A stretch of DNA of 64,000 bases from Atherix ibis (lineage: Eukaryota; Arthropoda; Insecta; Diptera; Athericidae). Below are positions 45,901 through 57,300 of this stretch, piece after piece. The stretch covers positions 36,613,000 to 36,676,999 of the forward strand of contig OY282607.1 in assembly GCA_958298945.1 (NCBI GenBank), written 5' to 3'. The notes beneath the pieces are model-generated. The model was given only the letters and a program-made list of their open reading frames with translations, was not told the DNA's origin and ran no database searches. A program made the position numbers and the translations under genes. Position 1 is the first letter of the stretch; every line of letters begins with the position of its first letter.

Positions 45901-48729
45901 TATAAAATATAAAATATAAAATATAAAATATAAAATATAAAATATAAAATATAAAATATAAAATATAAAATATAAAATATAAAATATAAAATATAAAATA
46001 TAAAATATAAAATATAAAATATAAAATATAAAATATAAAATATAAAATATAAAATATAAAATATAAAATATAAAATATAAAATATAAAATATAAAATATA
46101 AAATATAAAATATAAAATATAAAATATAAAATATAAAATATAAAATATAAAATATAAAATATAAAATATAAAATATAAAATATAAAATATAAAATATAAA
46201 ATATAAAATATAAAATATAAAATATAAAATATAAAATATAAAATATAAAATATAAAATATAAAATATAAAATATAAAATATAAAATATAAAATATAAAAT
46301 ATAAAATATAAAATATAAAATATAAAATATAAAATATAAAATATAAAATATAAAATATAAAATATAAAATATAAAATATAAAATATAAAATATAAAATAT
46401 AAAATATAAAATATAAAATATAAAATATAAAATATAAAATATAAAATATAAAATATAAAATATAAAATATAAAATATAAAATATAAAATATAAAATATAA
46501 AATATAAAATATAAAATATAAAATATAAAATATAAAATATAAAATATAAAATATAAAATATAAAATATAAAATATAAAATATAAATATAAAATATAAAAT
46601 ATAAAATATAAAATATAAAATATAAAATATAAAATATAAAATATAAAATATAAAATATAAAATATAAAATATAAAATATAAAATATAAAATATAAAATAT
46701 AAAATATAAAATATAAAATATAAAATATAAAATATAAAATATAAAATATAAAATATAAAATATAAAATATAAAATATAAAATATAAAATATAAAATATAA
46801 AATATAAAATATAAAATATAAAATATAAAATATAAAATATAAAATATAAAATATAAAATATAAAATATAAAATATAAAATATAAAATATAAAATATAAAA
46901 TATAAAATATAAAATATAAAATATAAAATATAAAATATAAAATATAAAATATAAAATATAAAATATAAAATATAAAATATAAAATATAAAATATAAAATA
47001 TAAAATATAAAATATAAAATATAAAATATAAAATATAAAATATAAAATATAAAATATAAAATATAAAATATAAAATATAAAATATAAAATATAAAATATA
47101 AAATATAAAATATAAAATATAAAATATAAAATATAAAATATAAAATATAAAATATAAAATATAAAATATAAAATATAAAATATAAAATATAAAATATAAA
47201 ATATAAAATATAAAATATAAAATATAAAATATAAAATATAAAATATAAAATATAAAATATAAAATATAAAATATAAAATATAAAATATAAAATATAAAAT
47301 ATAAAATATAAAATATAAAATATAAAATATAAAATATAAAATATAAAATATAAAATATAAAATATAAAATATAAAATATAAAATATAAAATATAAAATAT
47401 AAAATATAAAATATAAAATATAAAATATAAAATATAAAATATAAAATATAAAATATAAAATATAAAATATAAAATATAAAATATAAAATATAAAATATAA
47501 AATATAAAATATAAAATATAAAATATAAAATATAAAATATAAAATATAAAATATAAAATATAAAATATAAAATATAAAATATAAAATATAAAATATAAAA
47601 TATAAAATATAAAATATAAAATATAAAATATAAAATATAAAATATAAAATATAAAATATAAAATATAAAATATAAAATATAAAATATAAAATATAAAATA
47701 TATAATATAAAATATAAAATATAAAATATAAAATATAAAATATAAAATATAAAATATAAAATATAAAATATAAAATATAAAATATAAAATATAAAATATA
47801 AAATATAAAATATAAAATATAAAATATAAAATATAAAATATAAAATATAAAATATAAAATATAAAATATAAAATATAAAATATAAAATATAAAATATAAA
47901 ATATAAAATATAAAATATAAAATATAAAATATAAAATATAAAATATAAAATATAAAATATAAAATATAAAATATAAAATATAAAATATAAAATATAAAAT
48001 ATAAAATATAAAATATAAAATATAAAATATAAAATATAAAATATAAAATATAAAATATAAAATATAAAATATAAAATATAAAATATAAAATATAAAATAT
48101 AAAATATAAAATATAAAATATAAAATATAAAACATAAAACATAAAATATAAAATATAAAATATAAAATATAAAATATAAAATATAAAATATAAAATATAA
48201 AATATAAAATATAAAATATAAAATATAAAATATAAAATATAAAATATAAAATATAAAATATAAAATATAAAATATAAAATATAAAATATAAAATATAAAA
48301 TATAAAATATAAAACATAAAACATAAAATATAAAATATAAAATATAAAATATAAAATATAAAATATAAAATATAAAATATAAAATATAAAATATAAAATA
48401 TAAAATATAAAATATAAAATATAAAATATAAAATATAAAATATAAAATATAAAATATAAAATATAAAATATAAAATATAAAATATAAAATATAAAATATA
48501 AAATATAAAATATAAAATATAAAATATAAAATATAAAATATAAAATATAAAATATAAAATATAAAATATAAAATATAAAATATAAAATATAAAATATAAA
48601 ATATAAAATATAAAATATAAAATATAAAATATAAAATATAAAATATAAAATATAAAATATAAAATATAAAATATAAAATATAAAATATAAAATATAAAAT
48701 ATAAAATATAAAATATAAAATATAAAATA
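39976..48729. repeat. AAAATAT heptamer satellite, about 1,250 units
   Basis: About 8.75 kb of a 7-bp unit in uninterrupted tandem. Variants I can see are a one-base loss near 46583, an A-to-T change near 47702, and two pairs of adjacent T-to-C changes at 48133/48140 and 48315/48322. The first 6.6 kb shows no variation. On the minus strand the unit ATATTTT has no stop codon in any frame, so three artificial frames of more than 2,700 codons cross it. They are not genes. If the candidate start exon at 50146-50237 is right, the array lies in a SLO2 intron. Confidence 0.98.
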
Positions 48730-50145
48730 CAAAACCATAGGCCCTTCAAAAATTATCAGATACTTTTAGTAGATCCTCAAAAATAGGAGCTTTATTTTGT
48801 CCTATAAAATATGTTATAATGAAGTTGGGAAAAAATATAGGAAAATTCTAAATAGAACTTTTTTTGCCTTTCTATAATTAAGGATTTTCTTAAACGGTTC
48901 CTTAATTATTTTCCAAAACAATTACGAAAATAATAGAAAAGAAATTATTACCAGGAATATTTAAAACTGAAATTATTTAAACAAAACATTACTGAACTAT
49001 AGGTGATGGCTTGCAAGTCCTTTTGACCTTAAGCCAAAGCCTACATACACTCTACTTAGGAAAAAATATTTTCCTAAATAATTTTTAATTCTTATTCGAT
49101 TTAAAATGAGTAAACCAAAAATAATTAAAAAAAATTCTCTCTGACATTTAAGGTTTAATTTACAAAAGTTTCTCTAATTTTCTATTTCGTATTATTCTTT
49201 TTAATTCGATTCTATTTGGTAATCCTTATTTAAATTTTAATATATTCTACGTTAACGTTGAATTAATATAAGTAAAAAAATCCAATTGTCCTATTCTTGT
49301 CTGTATCAGTTTAAAAAATATATAATTATAAATAAAGAAATAATAAAAAATTGAAATAGAAAAATGAAAACATTTCTATTTATTTATCCTTTTTGAAATA
49401 TCGTAGCAATAAATTTCAATTTAATTTCAAATATAATAATAAATTCTATATTTTTTTAGTTATGAATATATATATATATATATATCTTTGGCTATATTCC
49501 TATTTGAAAAACACTTATTCTTTCCCTTATTTTCTACCCTCTTTTCATTTTCATCCCCATCCTAGAAAAAAATAGCCAACAAAGCCAAATACTTGAAATG
49601 GTTTGTTAGATGAAATATTTGAATTTTAATTCCATAGAAAATAATTGTAATTGAAAATCAAAATATTCAGAATAACAGATAGCCCAGCAATTTTTGGGTA
49701 GTGCGTATTGTGGAGGGGAAGGGGGGAGTTTGGTTTGTGGTGACACTGTGACTTGATGACATTTTCTTGAAGTTTTGTTAGTAATATCACCAGTTTAATA
49801 TTGTACTAAGTAAATTTATGAATAATGCCGACCGAATTTTAATGAGACTAGAAAGCTTTTAGTAAAGCCGAATCGAAAACAATTGAAGACCAAGTTGATT
49901 AATAAGTAAATCCACCTTAAATTCCATCACAACTTTGTCCTAAGGTATGGTGAAATTTCCACTTTTTGTCGAGGTATTTTTAAAGTGCGTAAATGTTATT
50001 AAAAATTTGACTGTATTTTGATTTTTGAAAAAAAAATAAATATATTTTCTATTAATATAATCAATATGAGATAAACTTAACATAAAAATTATGTATAAAA
50101 AAAATAGGAATGGGAAGAAAATAATAGATTTCTATTAAATATTAC
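48730..50145. other. AT-rich sequence with short (TA)n tract
   Basis: A TA dinucleotide run lies near 49464-49485 and a G-rich patch (GGAGGGGAAGGGGGGAG) near 49713. No gene is seen. Confidence 0.55.
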
Positions 50146-50237
50146 CTTGGGATTTTATCATATGAATCCCACGAGGTTAAACAATTGTAGGACGAGTATC
50201 GACTTGAACTCGCCATGTTACATAAAAGATTTTCCAT
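50146..50237 (-). CDS. SLO2: Candidate SLO2 start exon
   Basis: A minus-strand ATG at 50237 (or the next in-frame ATG at 50216, MASSSRYSSYNCLTSWDSYD) opens a short frame after an in-frame TAA about 18 bp upstream. It runs to KIP plus AG, directly followed by GTAATA, a fair donor. Two bases remain, and the A that begins the 6348-6269 exon completes AGA (Arg), giving [16 protein letters not shown]. Phase, strand, position upstream of the known exons, higher GC than the flanks and a plausible Ser/Tyr-rich cytoplasmic start all fit. A chance phase match is one in three and the residues are not in the conserved part of the channel, so this remains a candidate. Other N-terminal exons could exist. 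Confidence 0.48.
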
Positions 50238-53200
50238 TTGATTATCCTTTTAGGAAAATATGTATTTCTAAATAATCCAGCTTTATTAATATTTAATGTC
50301 AAATCACTACACTTACATTATATTTAGATAAAAAAAAAATTTTCCTGGTATATCCTTCTTTTTTTTTACTATTAAATTTATTCTATTTCAACAACAGAAA
50401 AAATTAGAAAATAATGACTGATTGCTTCGTCGATGGATTCATAGGAGTTTCCTCAATAATAATCCATGATACTAACTGAATCCTTATCGTTTAATTGATA
50501 ATTTTTTATCGATTAATATTTTTATAATAATTCGTTTTTATCGTTGATATAAATTTTATTACTTTGTTATTGTATATACTTTTATGATTTTATGATAATT
50601 CCGTTCATATTTATTAACGAATAATACTATTTTTAAAAAAAATATATATTTCTTCTTATTATACTCATATACTCCTATTTGTTATCGTTAAAAACTACAA
50701 TATTTACACAATTTTTCTTTAATTTAATTATCACACACATAAAGGCATATCTAATATTGCTTTGATAAATTAAAAGAGTCTTTTGAAAAAAATGTATTAT
50801 TATTAATTTTTTTATTTTCTAGAATGTATAAAAAAATACTTTATTTTTGTATAATAAATAATTGGTTTTTTCTTTTCAAAAATATTGCATAAAATAAAAT
50901 ATTTCTTTCCAAATCGAGTGGAATTTTTATTATTTCTTAAAGAGTCAAAATAATTCTTCTTTAAAAAAATAATAAAAATTATATTTAATTTACTTGAATT
51001 GTTTTATATTTAAATACAAGTTGCACAATTAGTCGGTTGACAATTTTTAGAAAATGAAGTTAATATACTTTTATTATATGGAGAATTTTCCCTAAGAGAA
51101 TTTTCACAGAACACAATAAATAGAATTTTTTTCCAAAGCTATATGATACCCTCTTTTTTTCATATACATATATTAATAAGGCATTGAATTAATATAAATT
51201 AGAATTAGAATTTTAATGGAAAAAATTATATTTTGAGTTATGTCTATTCATTTTATAGAAAAATTGTAGGACCTCTTTATGGTAATTATTTCACACTAAA
51301 ACTGATAGTAATTGTATTATATAAAACTTGGAATGATTAATCGAATTTTTCCAAATATTTTAACACTTATTTTAATGAAAATAGGCGAAGTATTCTGAGA
51401 ATATATGAGTTCATTTACTAATGACAGCAAATTTACTAATGACTGTAAGAATATAAATAATTAAATTGAATTTGTTTTTTTTTTTTTTATAATAAATAAA
51501 TTAATTTAAAATTTGGAAAAGTTTGATGCACAAATTTTGGGAAAAAGTTTGATACACAAAAAATCTATATTTTTTCATGAATAATTTTTTTTTATTAAAG
51601 ATTTCATGGTCAACAATAAAAGATTTTGTACAATTTTTTAATTTTAATTACTTTAAAATATTAAGTAAAAATTGTATTTAATATAATCATTTTATTACGA
51701 GTAGTAGCATATGTGCTAATCAATTAACTAATATTATGAATCAGTGTTGGTTGTTAAACACTGTGCAAAATAGCAAATAAAACAAAAATTATTTTTAGAT
51801 TTTAGTTATTAGATCGTTAAGATATAATTTTGAATAAATTTAAATCATAAAGTTTTAATTAACTGAAAAACTCTGTTGACCAATGTTGTTGTTCCACTTT
51901 AAATTTAGTTGAACAAATTTGAAAATGTTGATCAAAGTTGTACAATATATATTCACAAAAATTTTCTTTAATAATTATAAAAGTGTATTTAAGAAGTAGA
52001 TTTAAAAAAAAAAATAAAAAATAATTCTGAAAAAAAGATTTAAAAAAAATTAGGTTTGTTAAAAAACTTATTCAAGTCAATGACGTTTTTATAATTATTA
52101 AAAAAAAAAAAACACATTAACATTTATTAAAAACTCAGCAATATGCCAAATATTAATTACGGAAAAAAAATAATTTTTTTTTTCATTTTTGCTAGCAGAA
52201 ATTGAAAAAAAAAACGGAGAGGAAGAGAGACCATTAATCATTTTATGGCACCAAAAAAAAAGAACGTAATTTTGCATGAATTTAAAATAAATTTATTCTC
52301 CATTCATCTTATAAATCAGTCAATTTAAATATAAAACTCTGTAAAAATACGAATAAATGTAATATTATAATAGATAAAAGTATCTCGACTATATGTAAAC
52401 GTATATAACCGCACATAAAAGAACATGTTAAAAAGTTTCGCAAATTTCACCCATGCTCTGCCTGTCTAGTCGACTGTCTGTTTTTCATCCCCATTACAAC
52501 ATGATAAATGAAAAGTTTAAAATTTTCAAGAAAATATAAATTTTAGTTCAGTCACCCATTTTGCATAGAAAGTGGAAGGTTCCAGAAGGGATTTGATTGA
52601 GAGCAGAATATGGCAAGGCAATCCTCCCAGGCTGTTAAGACTACCAAATTTACCATTCTAGGTGATTATCATCGATAATACCCCAACTTTGTATAGTTTA
52701 GTGTCAGAGCTGATAAACTTTTCGACTTTTTTTGGTTTTCTTTCGGGAAACTTATAAACTTTTGGTCCAAAATGTCTAATAAAAATTTGAGCAGATCAAT
52801 AACTGTTTTTATGAGAACAAATTAAATATTCAAATTTCTTTTTTTTTACCAGAATAAATTGTAGGGAATTTTTTTGTCAGATTTTTTATTTTCTTAATTA
52901 ACTTTGATATATTCTTAAGGAGAAATTATGAAATATTTTCTCGGCACTTTCTATAAATTAGGTAGAGAAAAAAAATTTAATTCGCTAAATTCAAAAGCCT
53001 AAAATTGCTCTTTAACTTGAAAGTAAATAGGAATAAACCTATAAGCAAATGTAAATATTTGAAATTGGTATTTTATTAGGTTTTTTTCTGCTCTCAAAAG
53101 GAAATGTCATCAAATAAAATAAATTTTCAAATATTTGCTTTTTAATTTGTATTATCTAAAAATAGTACAGCTTTATAGAATCTTCGAGAAGAAATTTTTC

Positions 53201-53366
53201 TATTTTTAGTAATTACTTTTGAATTGATATAAAAAAAAATATTTAGAAATTTCCTTCAAAACTTTAGTTAGAATATGCTCATAAGCAAAAGGATATAAAT
53301 ACTTTAAAAATATGTATTTATTAGCAAAAGCTTATAATATTTGTTTAAACCTCTCAAAATTAATAT
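50238..53366. other. AT-rich sequence
   Basis: No gene is seen. A somewhat GC-richer patch at 52560-52740 has no recognised frame. If the SLO2 start exon is real, this interval would include its 5' UTR and promoter; I cannot point to either. Confidence 0.5.
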
Positions 53367-54618
53367 TACGAGGGTCATTCCTCAAGTACTTAGCCTCACC
53401 GCCCGATGAAACTGCTGTCACAAACGAAATTTACCATCGTGCAGTACATTCTTTTAGTAGCCTACTTTCAAAGTTTTAGTCGATTCCCTCCATTAGTTTT
53501 GTTTTGAGAGCCTTTGAAAGCGAGCGTGTCGGTCGGTTGCACAAAAATGGAAAAAGAACAATATCGTTCGGTGATTAGATTCTGGTTTTTGGAAGGGAAA
53601 ATGCGTAGCGAAATCAAAGATCGCTTGGATGCTGTGTATGGTGACTCTTCTCCTTCGATGGCGACCATCAAGAATTGGTTCAACGAGTTTGTTCGTGGCC
53701 GCACGTCGGTTTTTGATGAGCCATGCCCAGGTGCTCCGAAAACGGCTGCTACGGAGGAAAACGTTAAAAAAGTCTACGATCTCGTGTTGGCAGACCGTCG
53801 ATTGAAGGTTCACGAGATAGCTGACACTGTGGGCATCGCAGTAGGAACGGTGCATCATATTCTACACGAAGAACTGGGCATGAGAAAGCTGTCGGCGCGC
53901 TGGGTGCCGCATTTGCTCAGACCGGAAAACGAGCGCAACCGTGAGACCACATCGGCTACGTGTTTGGCGCTGTTTCCACCGTCGACGAAACATGGATTCA
54001 CTGGTACACACCAGAGACCAAGGAACAGTCGAAACAGTGGACTTCACCCGGCGAAGGTGCTCCGAAGAAGGCGAAGACTGTTCGATCGGCCGGAAAGGTG
54101 ATGGCCACCGTTTTCTGGGATTCACAAGGTGTGATCCACATCGATTACCTCAAGAAGGGTAAAACGGGGCGTTACCATGCTGACTTATTGGGCCGATTTG
54201 ACGTCGAATTGAAGAAAAAGCGGCCCCGCTTTGCGAAGAAAAAAGTGCTGTTCCTACACGACAACGCGCCGGCTCACACCTCCGCCGTCACCATGGCCAA
54301 ATTGGTCGAATTGCGCTACGAATTGCTGCCCCATCCACCGTACTCTCCAGATTTGGCCCCCTGTACTTTTTGTTTCCAAACCTGAAAAAATCACTCGCCG
54401 GGAATAGATTTGGGTCGAATGAGGAGGTCATTGTCGCTACGGAGGCCTATTTTGCTTCCCTCGAGAAAATATATTTTTTGGACGGGTTAAAAAAGTTAGA
54501 GCATCGCTGGGCCAAGTGTATTGAGCTTGAAGGAGATTATGTGGAAAAATAAATTGCCACCTTTCCAAAATTTTCGTTTTTCTTTTGTAGGCTAAGTACT
54601 TGTTGAATGACCCTCGTA
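53367..54618 (+). mobile_element. Mariner F (family 2), both ends present
   Basis: TA 53367-53368 is followed by CGAGGGTCATTCCTCAAGTA. The mirror end finishes TTGAATGACCCTCGTA at 54618. The inverted repeats are 28 bp with 2 mismatches. At 1,252 bp it is the better copy of this family. Confidence 0.94.
53547..54552 (+). pseudogene. mariner transposase, family 2, copy F
   Basis: From ATG 53547 it reads EKEQYRSVIRFWFLEGKMRS, KNWFNEFVRGRTS and LSARWVPHLLRPENERN. A deletion of about 34 bp near 53975 removes the stretch before the first Asp and shifts the frame. The next frame gives TVDETWIHWYTPE (first Asp), LHDNAPAHTS (second Asp) and YSPDLAP. Four bases are then lost near 54364, destroying the third Asp (LAPCTF instead of LAPCDY) and shifting the frame again. 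The last frame reads FPNLKKSLAGNRFGSNEE to DYVEK and TAA 54552. Confidence 0.92.
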
Positions 54619-55287
54619 TCTATAAGTTGATTAAGATATTGACTAGTAGTACGATTACCTAATTCCCTATGTCCTTACTATATGTATCAAAAAACTATAA
54701 TAAGGATTTAGGCATGTTGCGTCAGCAGTTGTATCAGATTAGCTAGTAAAACAATCGAAATCGTTACTTGTCCAAAACCTGTCTTCCAAGCTCAAGTCAG
54801 ATAAATTTGTAATAATAATTGCTTTACTAATAATTATGCGCTCCGTAATTTAGTTGAAACTATTATTAACACACCCAACTCAAAAATACATTTTTACTCC
54901 TAATCTTTAGCAATATCAATATAAGAGATAGATGCATTCACTTTCTCTTTTCGCTTACGCATCTATTGTAGTTAGGAGCGGTATTAAAAATACCTTACGT
55001 CTCTAAAAAGGATATAAAAGGAAAGTATCGACCTGGCTACCTACAGGAAATTTTTCGTCGAACATTTGGATGGGCTCGAAGAATGTTTATTTCTGTTCAC
55101 GAATCTGGAAGCAAATTTTTGCACTAATCGGAATCTATAAGACGCAAGCACGTGATCATCATTTTGAGGTCTTTCCTCATAGCACGGCTCCTACTATTAT
55201 GAGATGTGGACAATAGCAGCCAGGGCTGAAACTGCTATCAAAACTATATGCAACGCTTTAAATGATTCTGTGCTTCTATAACAACGC
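54619..55287. other. Mixed-composition sequence without identified gene
   Basis: It is less AT-rich from about 54940 onward. No frame could be matched. It may be a decayed element into which the R1-type 3' end was inserted. Confidence 0.4.
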
Positions 55288-55772
55288 AAGATAGCCACAA
55301 CCGGCTGAAAGATCAAGGTCGGTTCCGGTTGTGCTTTCGGGTCTTCGCAAATTCATGTACCTGAGCTGGCTTAGCGGTGCATAGGGATTTACAAGATTTC
55401 TTACCGTTACTCAATGAGCGGAGTACAAACCGAAGTACTCTTAAAACAAAAATTGGTACCACGTGAATCGGGGTGTCGCCCGACAACAGTGAGGCGCCTT
55501 AGGGAGCAACGTGTTGGCTGTGGTTAGTACCCATATCGCGGGTACGGTCTCCGGATCGCTGGTGAGAGATAGTGGTAATTATCTCGGGCGCTGTCACTGC
55601 TTGTAACAGTAGATGCTTAGATAGGCCACGTCACTTAACTATCATTTATGCGAGTGCGCTGATTGGACGTATCTCAATCCTTATGGTCGTTGCAACTCGT
55701 GTTGTCATGTCTAACGATCGGTATACCACGTTAAATAAACAGAATATTTTGTACTTCTGTTAGCGTGGTCAA
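55288..55772 (+). mobile_element. R1-type 3' end, strongly 5'-truncated
   Basis: This is noncoding sequence homologous to 4416-4978. Shared blocks include GGCTGGCTTAGC, AACCGAAGTACTCTTAAAA, CATATCGCGGGTACGGTCT and CGGGCGCTGTCACTGCT. It begins in the 3' UTR, as 5' truncation during target-primed reverse transcription would give, and ends at the same point as the other copy. The two copies differ at many positions, so both are old or belong to sublineages. Confidence 0.85.
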
Positions 55773-56040
55773 TGCCATCTAAACCCATAACTTAGATAGC
55801 CATCCAATGCTCATAGCTATCCCTAATCTACCTCGCCTACAAACAATATCCATAGTCAAAAGTAGAAATTTAGACTGCACTATAGAGGAACCTTGAAGCA
55901 TCTCAAAATAGCCAACTGCCAATAATCCAGTCTACTCAACTTGCCTAGCGAAATTCTGGGCATCAAGACTACTCCTCTTATCCATTAATTTCTTGTTCTA
56001 TCTGCCAATCCTATGGAGTTTCCACTAACTATCCCATATA
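55773..56040. other. Unidentified, less AT-rich flank of mariner G
   Basis: A similar composition continues on the other side of the mariner (57301 to about 57560), so the mariner probably sits in a single older sequence. No coding motif is recognised. Confidence 0.35.
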
Positions 56041-57300
56041 TACGTGGGCTACTATATATATTTCTGGCCTAATAATGAAAATGCGAATATTTATCAACGA
56101 AAAAGGTTTTATTGTTTTTCAAAATATTCTCCATCAAGATTTATACACTTTTGCATGCGCTCAAACCAATTTTCGAAGCACTTTTTCCACTCCGATTGAG
56201 ACACCTCCAAAACATGGTTTTTGAATGCTTCAACAGCATCTTCTGGCGACGAAAATTAAAAAGAAGTCATTGGGTGCCAAGTCAGGGCTGTACGGAGGAT
56301 GACCCATCAATTCGACGTTTTGTCCGGTCAAAAAGGCGCTGGTTTGAGCCGATGTGTGAGAGCTCGCATTGTCATGGTGCACAATGATTCGACTTCTCTT
56401 GTTCGTTTTTCGAATTTCTCCGAAGACTTCAGGCAAACAAATGGTGGTGTACCACTCAGAATTGACCGTCCTACGTTGCACAAGCGGAACAGTCGCCACA
56501 TGACCAGTTTTGCCAAAGAAACAAGCGACCATTTGCTTCGAAGTGCTTCTTCCACGAACAACTTTCGTTGGATTTGACTCGTCTTGGAAGACCCACACGG
56601 TCGATTGCTGTTTTGTTTCGGGCTCATACGCATAGATCCATGATTCGTCACCTGTGACGATCTTATAAACGTCTTTTGAAGCACCGCGATCGTATTTTTT
56701 CAGCATTTCTTTACACCAATCCACACGAGCCTTTTTTTGAGCGATTGTCAAATTGTGCGGGATCCAACGAGAACAAACCTTTTTTACGGCCAGGTGTTCA
56801 TGCAATATCGAATGTATGCTGGTGGGAGAAATGCCTAGGCATGCCTCTATCTCACGGTATGTCACATGACGGTCTTGCATTATCAGTTCACGTACGGCAT
56901 CGATGTTTTCTGGAACAACGGCTGTTTTTGGACGACCTTCACGGAATTCGTCTTTGAGCGAGCGTCGGCCACGATTGAATTCGTTGAACCAGTTTTTCAC
57001 AGTGCTATAGGATGGTGCTTCATAGCCATACAAAGATTTAAGTTCATCGATGCACTCTTGTCGTGATAATCCACGTCGAAAGTTGTGAAAAATGATCGCA
57101 CGAAAATGTTCACGAGTTAATTCCATTTTTTTGCCAAATTGATTTTTTCAAGTCACTGTAAACAACACAAATGATAGTCGTACGTCAAAACGTTCTGAGT
57201 ACGTTTATGCTAAAAAATGTCAAACTTTCCAATGGAAATGTCAGATCGCACCTGGCAACACGTGTTGCCTAGGCCAGAAATATATATAGTAGCCTACGTA
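56041..57300 (-). mobile_element. Mariner G (family 4), both ends present
   Basis: The left end is TA 56041-56042 then CGTGGGCTACTATATATATT. The right end mirrors it and finishes GCCTACGTA at 57300. The inverted repeats are about 28-30 bp with a single mismatch, the best pair in the window. The length is 1,260 bp. Confidence 0.94.
56109..57126 (-). pseudogene. mariner transposase, family 4
   Basis: The minus-strand frame from ATG 57126 is open for 298 residues. It has the HTH region (SYSTVKNWFNEFNRGRRSLK, 39-58), the linker WIPHNL (121-126), D160 (VTGDESW), D252 (HHDNASSH) and D287 (SPDLAPND), with 34 residues between the last two. After DFFL a deletion of some 30-40 bp shifts the frame and the protein ends RRCC. 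The lost C-terminus is still readable in the next frame: SPEDAVEAFKNHVLEVS, then KCFENWFERMQKCINLDGEY and a TAA at 56111-56109. Only this one lesion separates it from a complete gene. All three catalytic Asp lie in the uninterrupted part. Confidence 0.93.

Noticed and set aside
39809..48749. Three giant minus-strand open frames of about 2,800-2,900 codons made of ILYFIFY repeats
   Set aside because: They follow from a 7-bp unit that has no stop codon in any minus-strand frame; the translation repeats every 21 nt in all three frames alike. No protein-coding signal.
50146..50240. tRNA-like fold
   Set aside because: The GC-richer patch does not give a cloverleaf with a T-loop consensus; the splice-donor and phase evidence fits an exon better.
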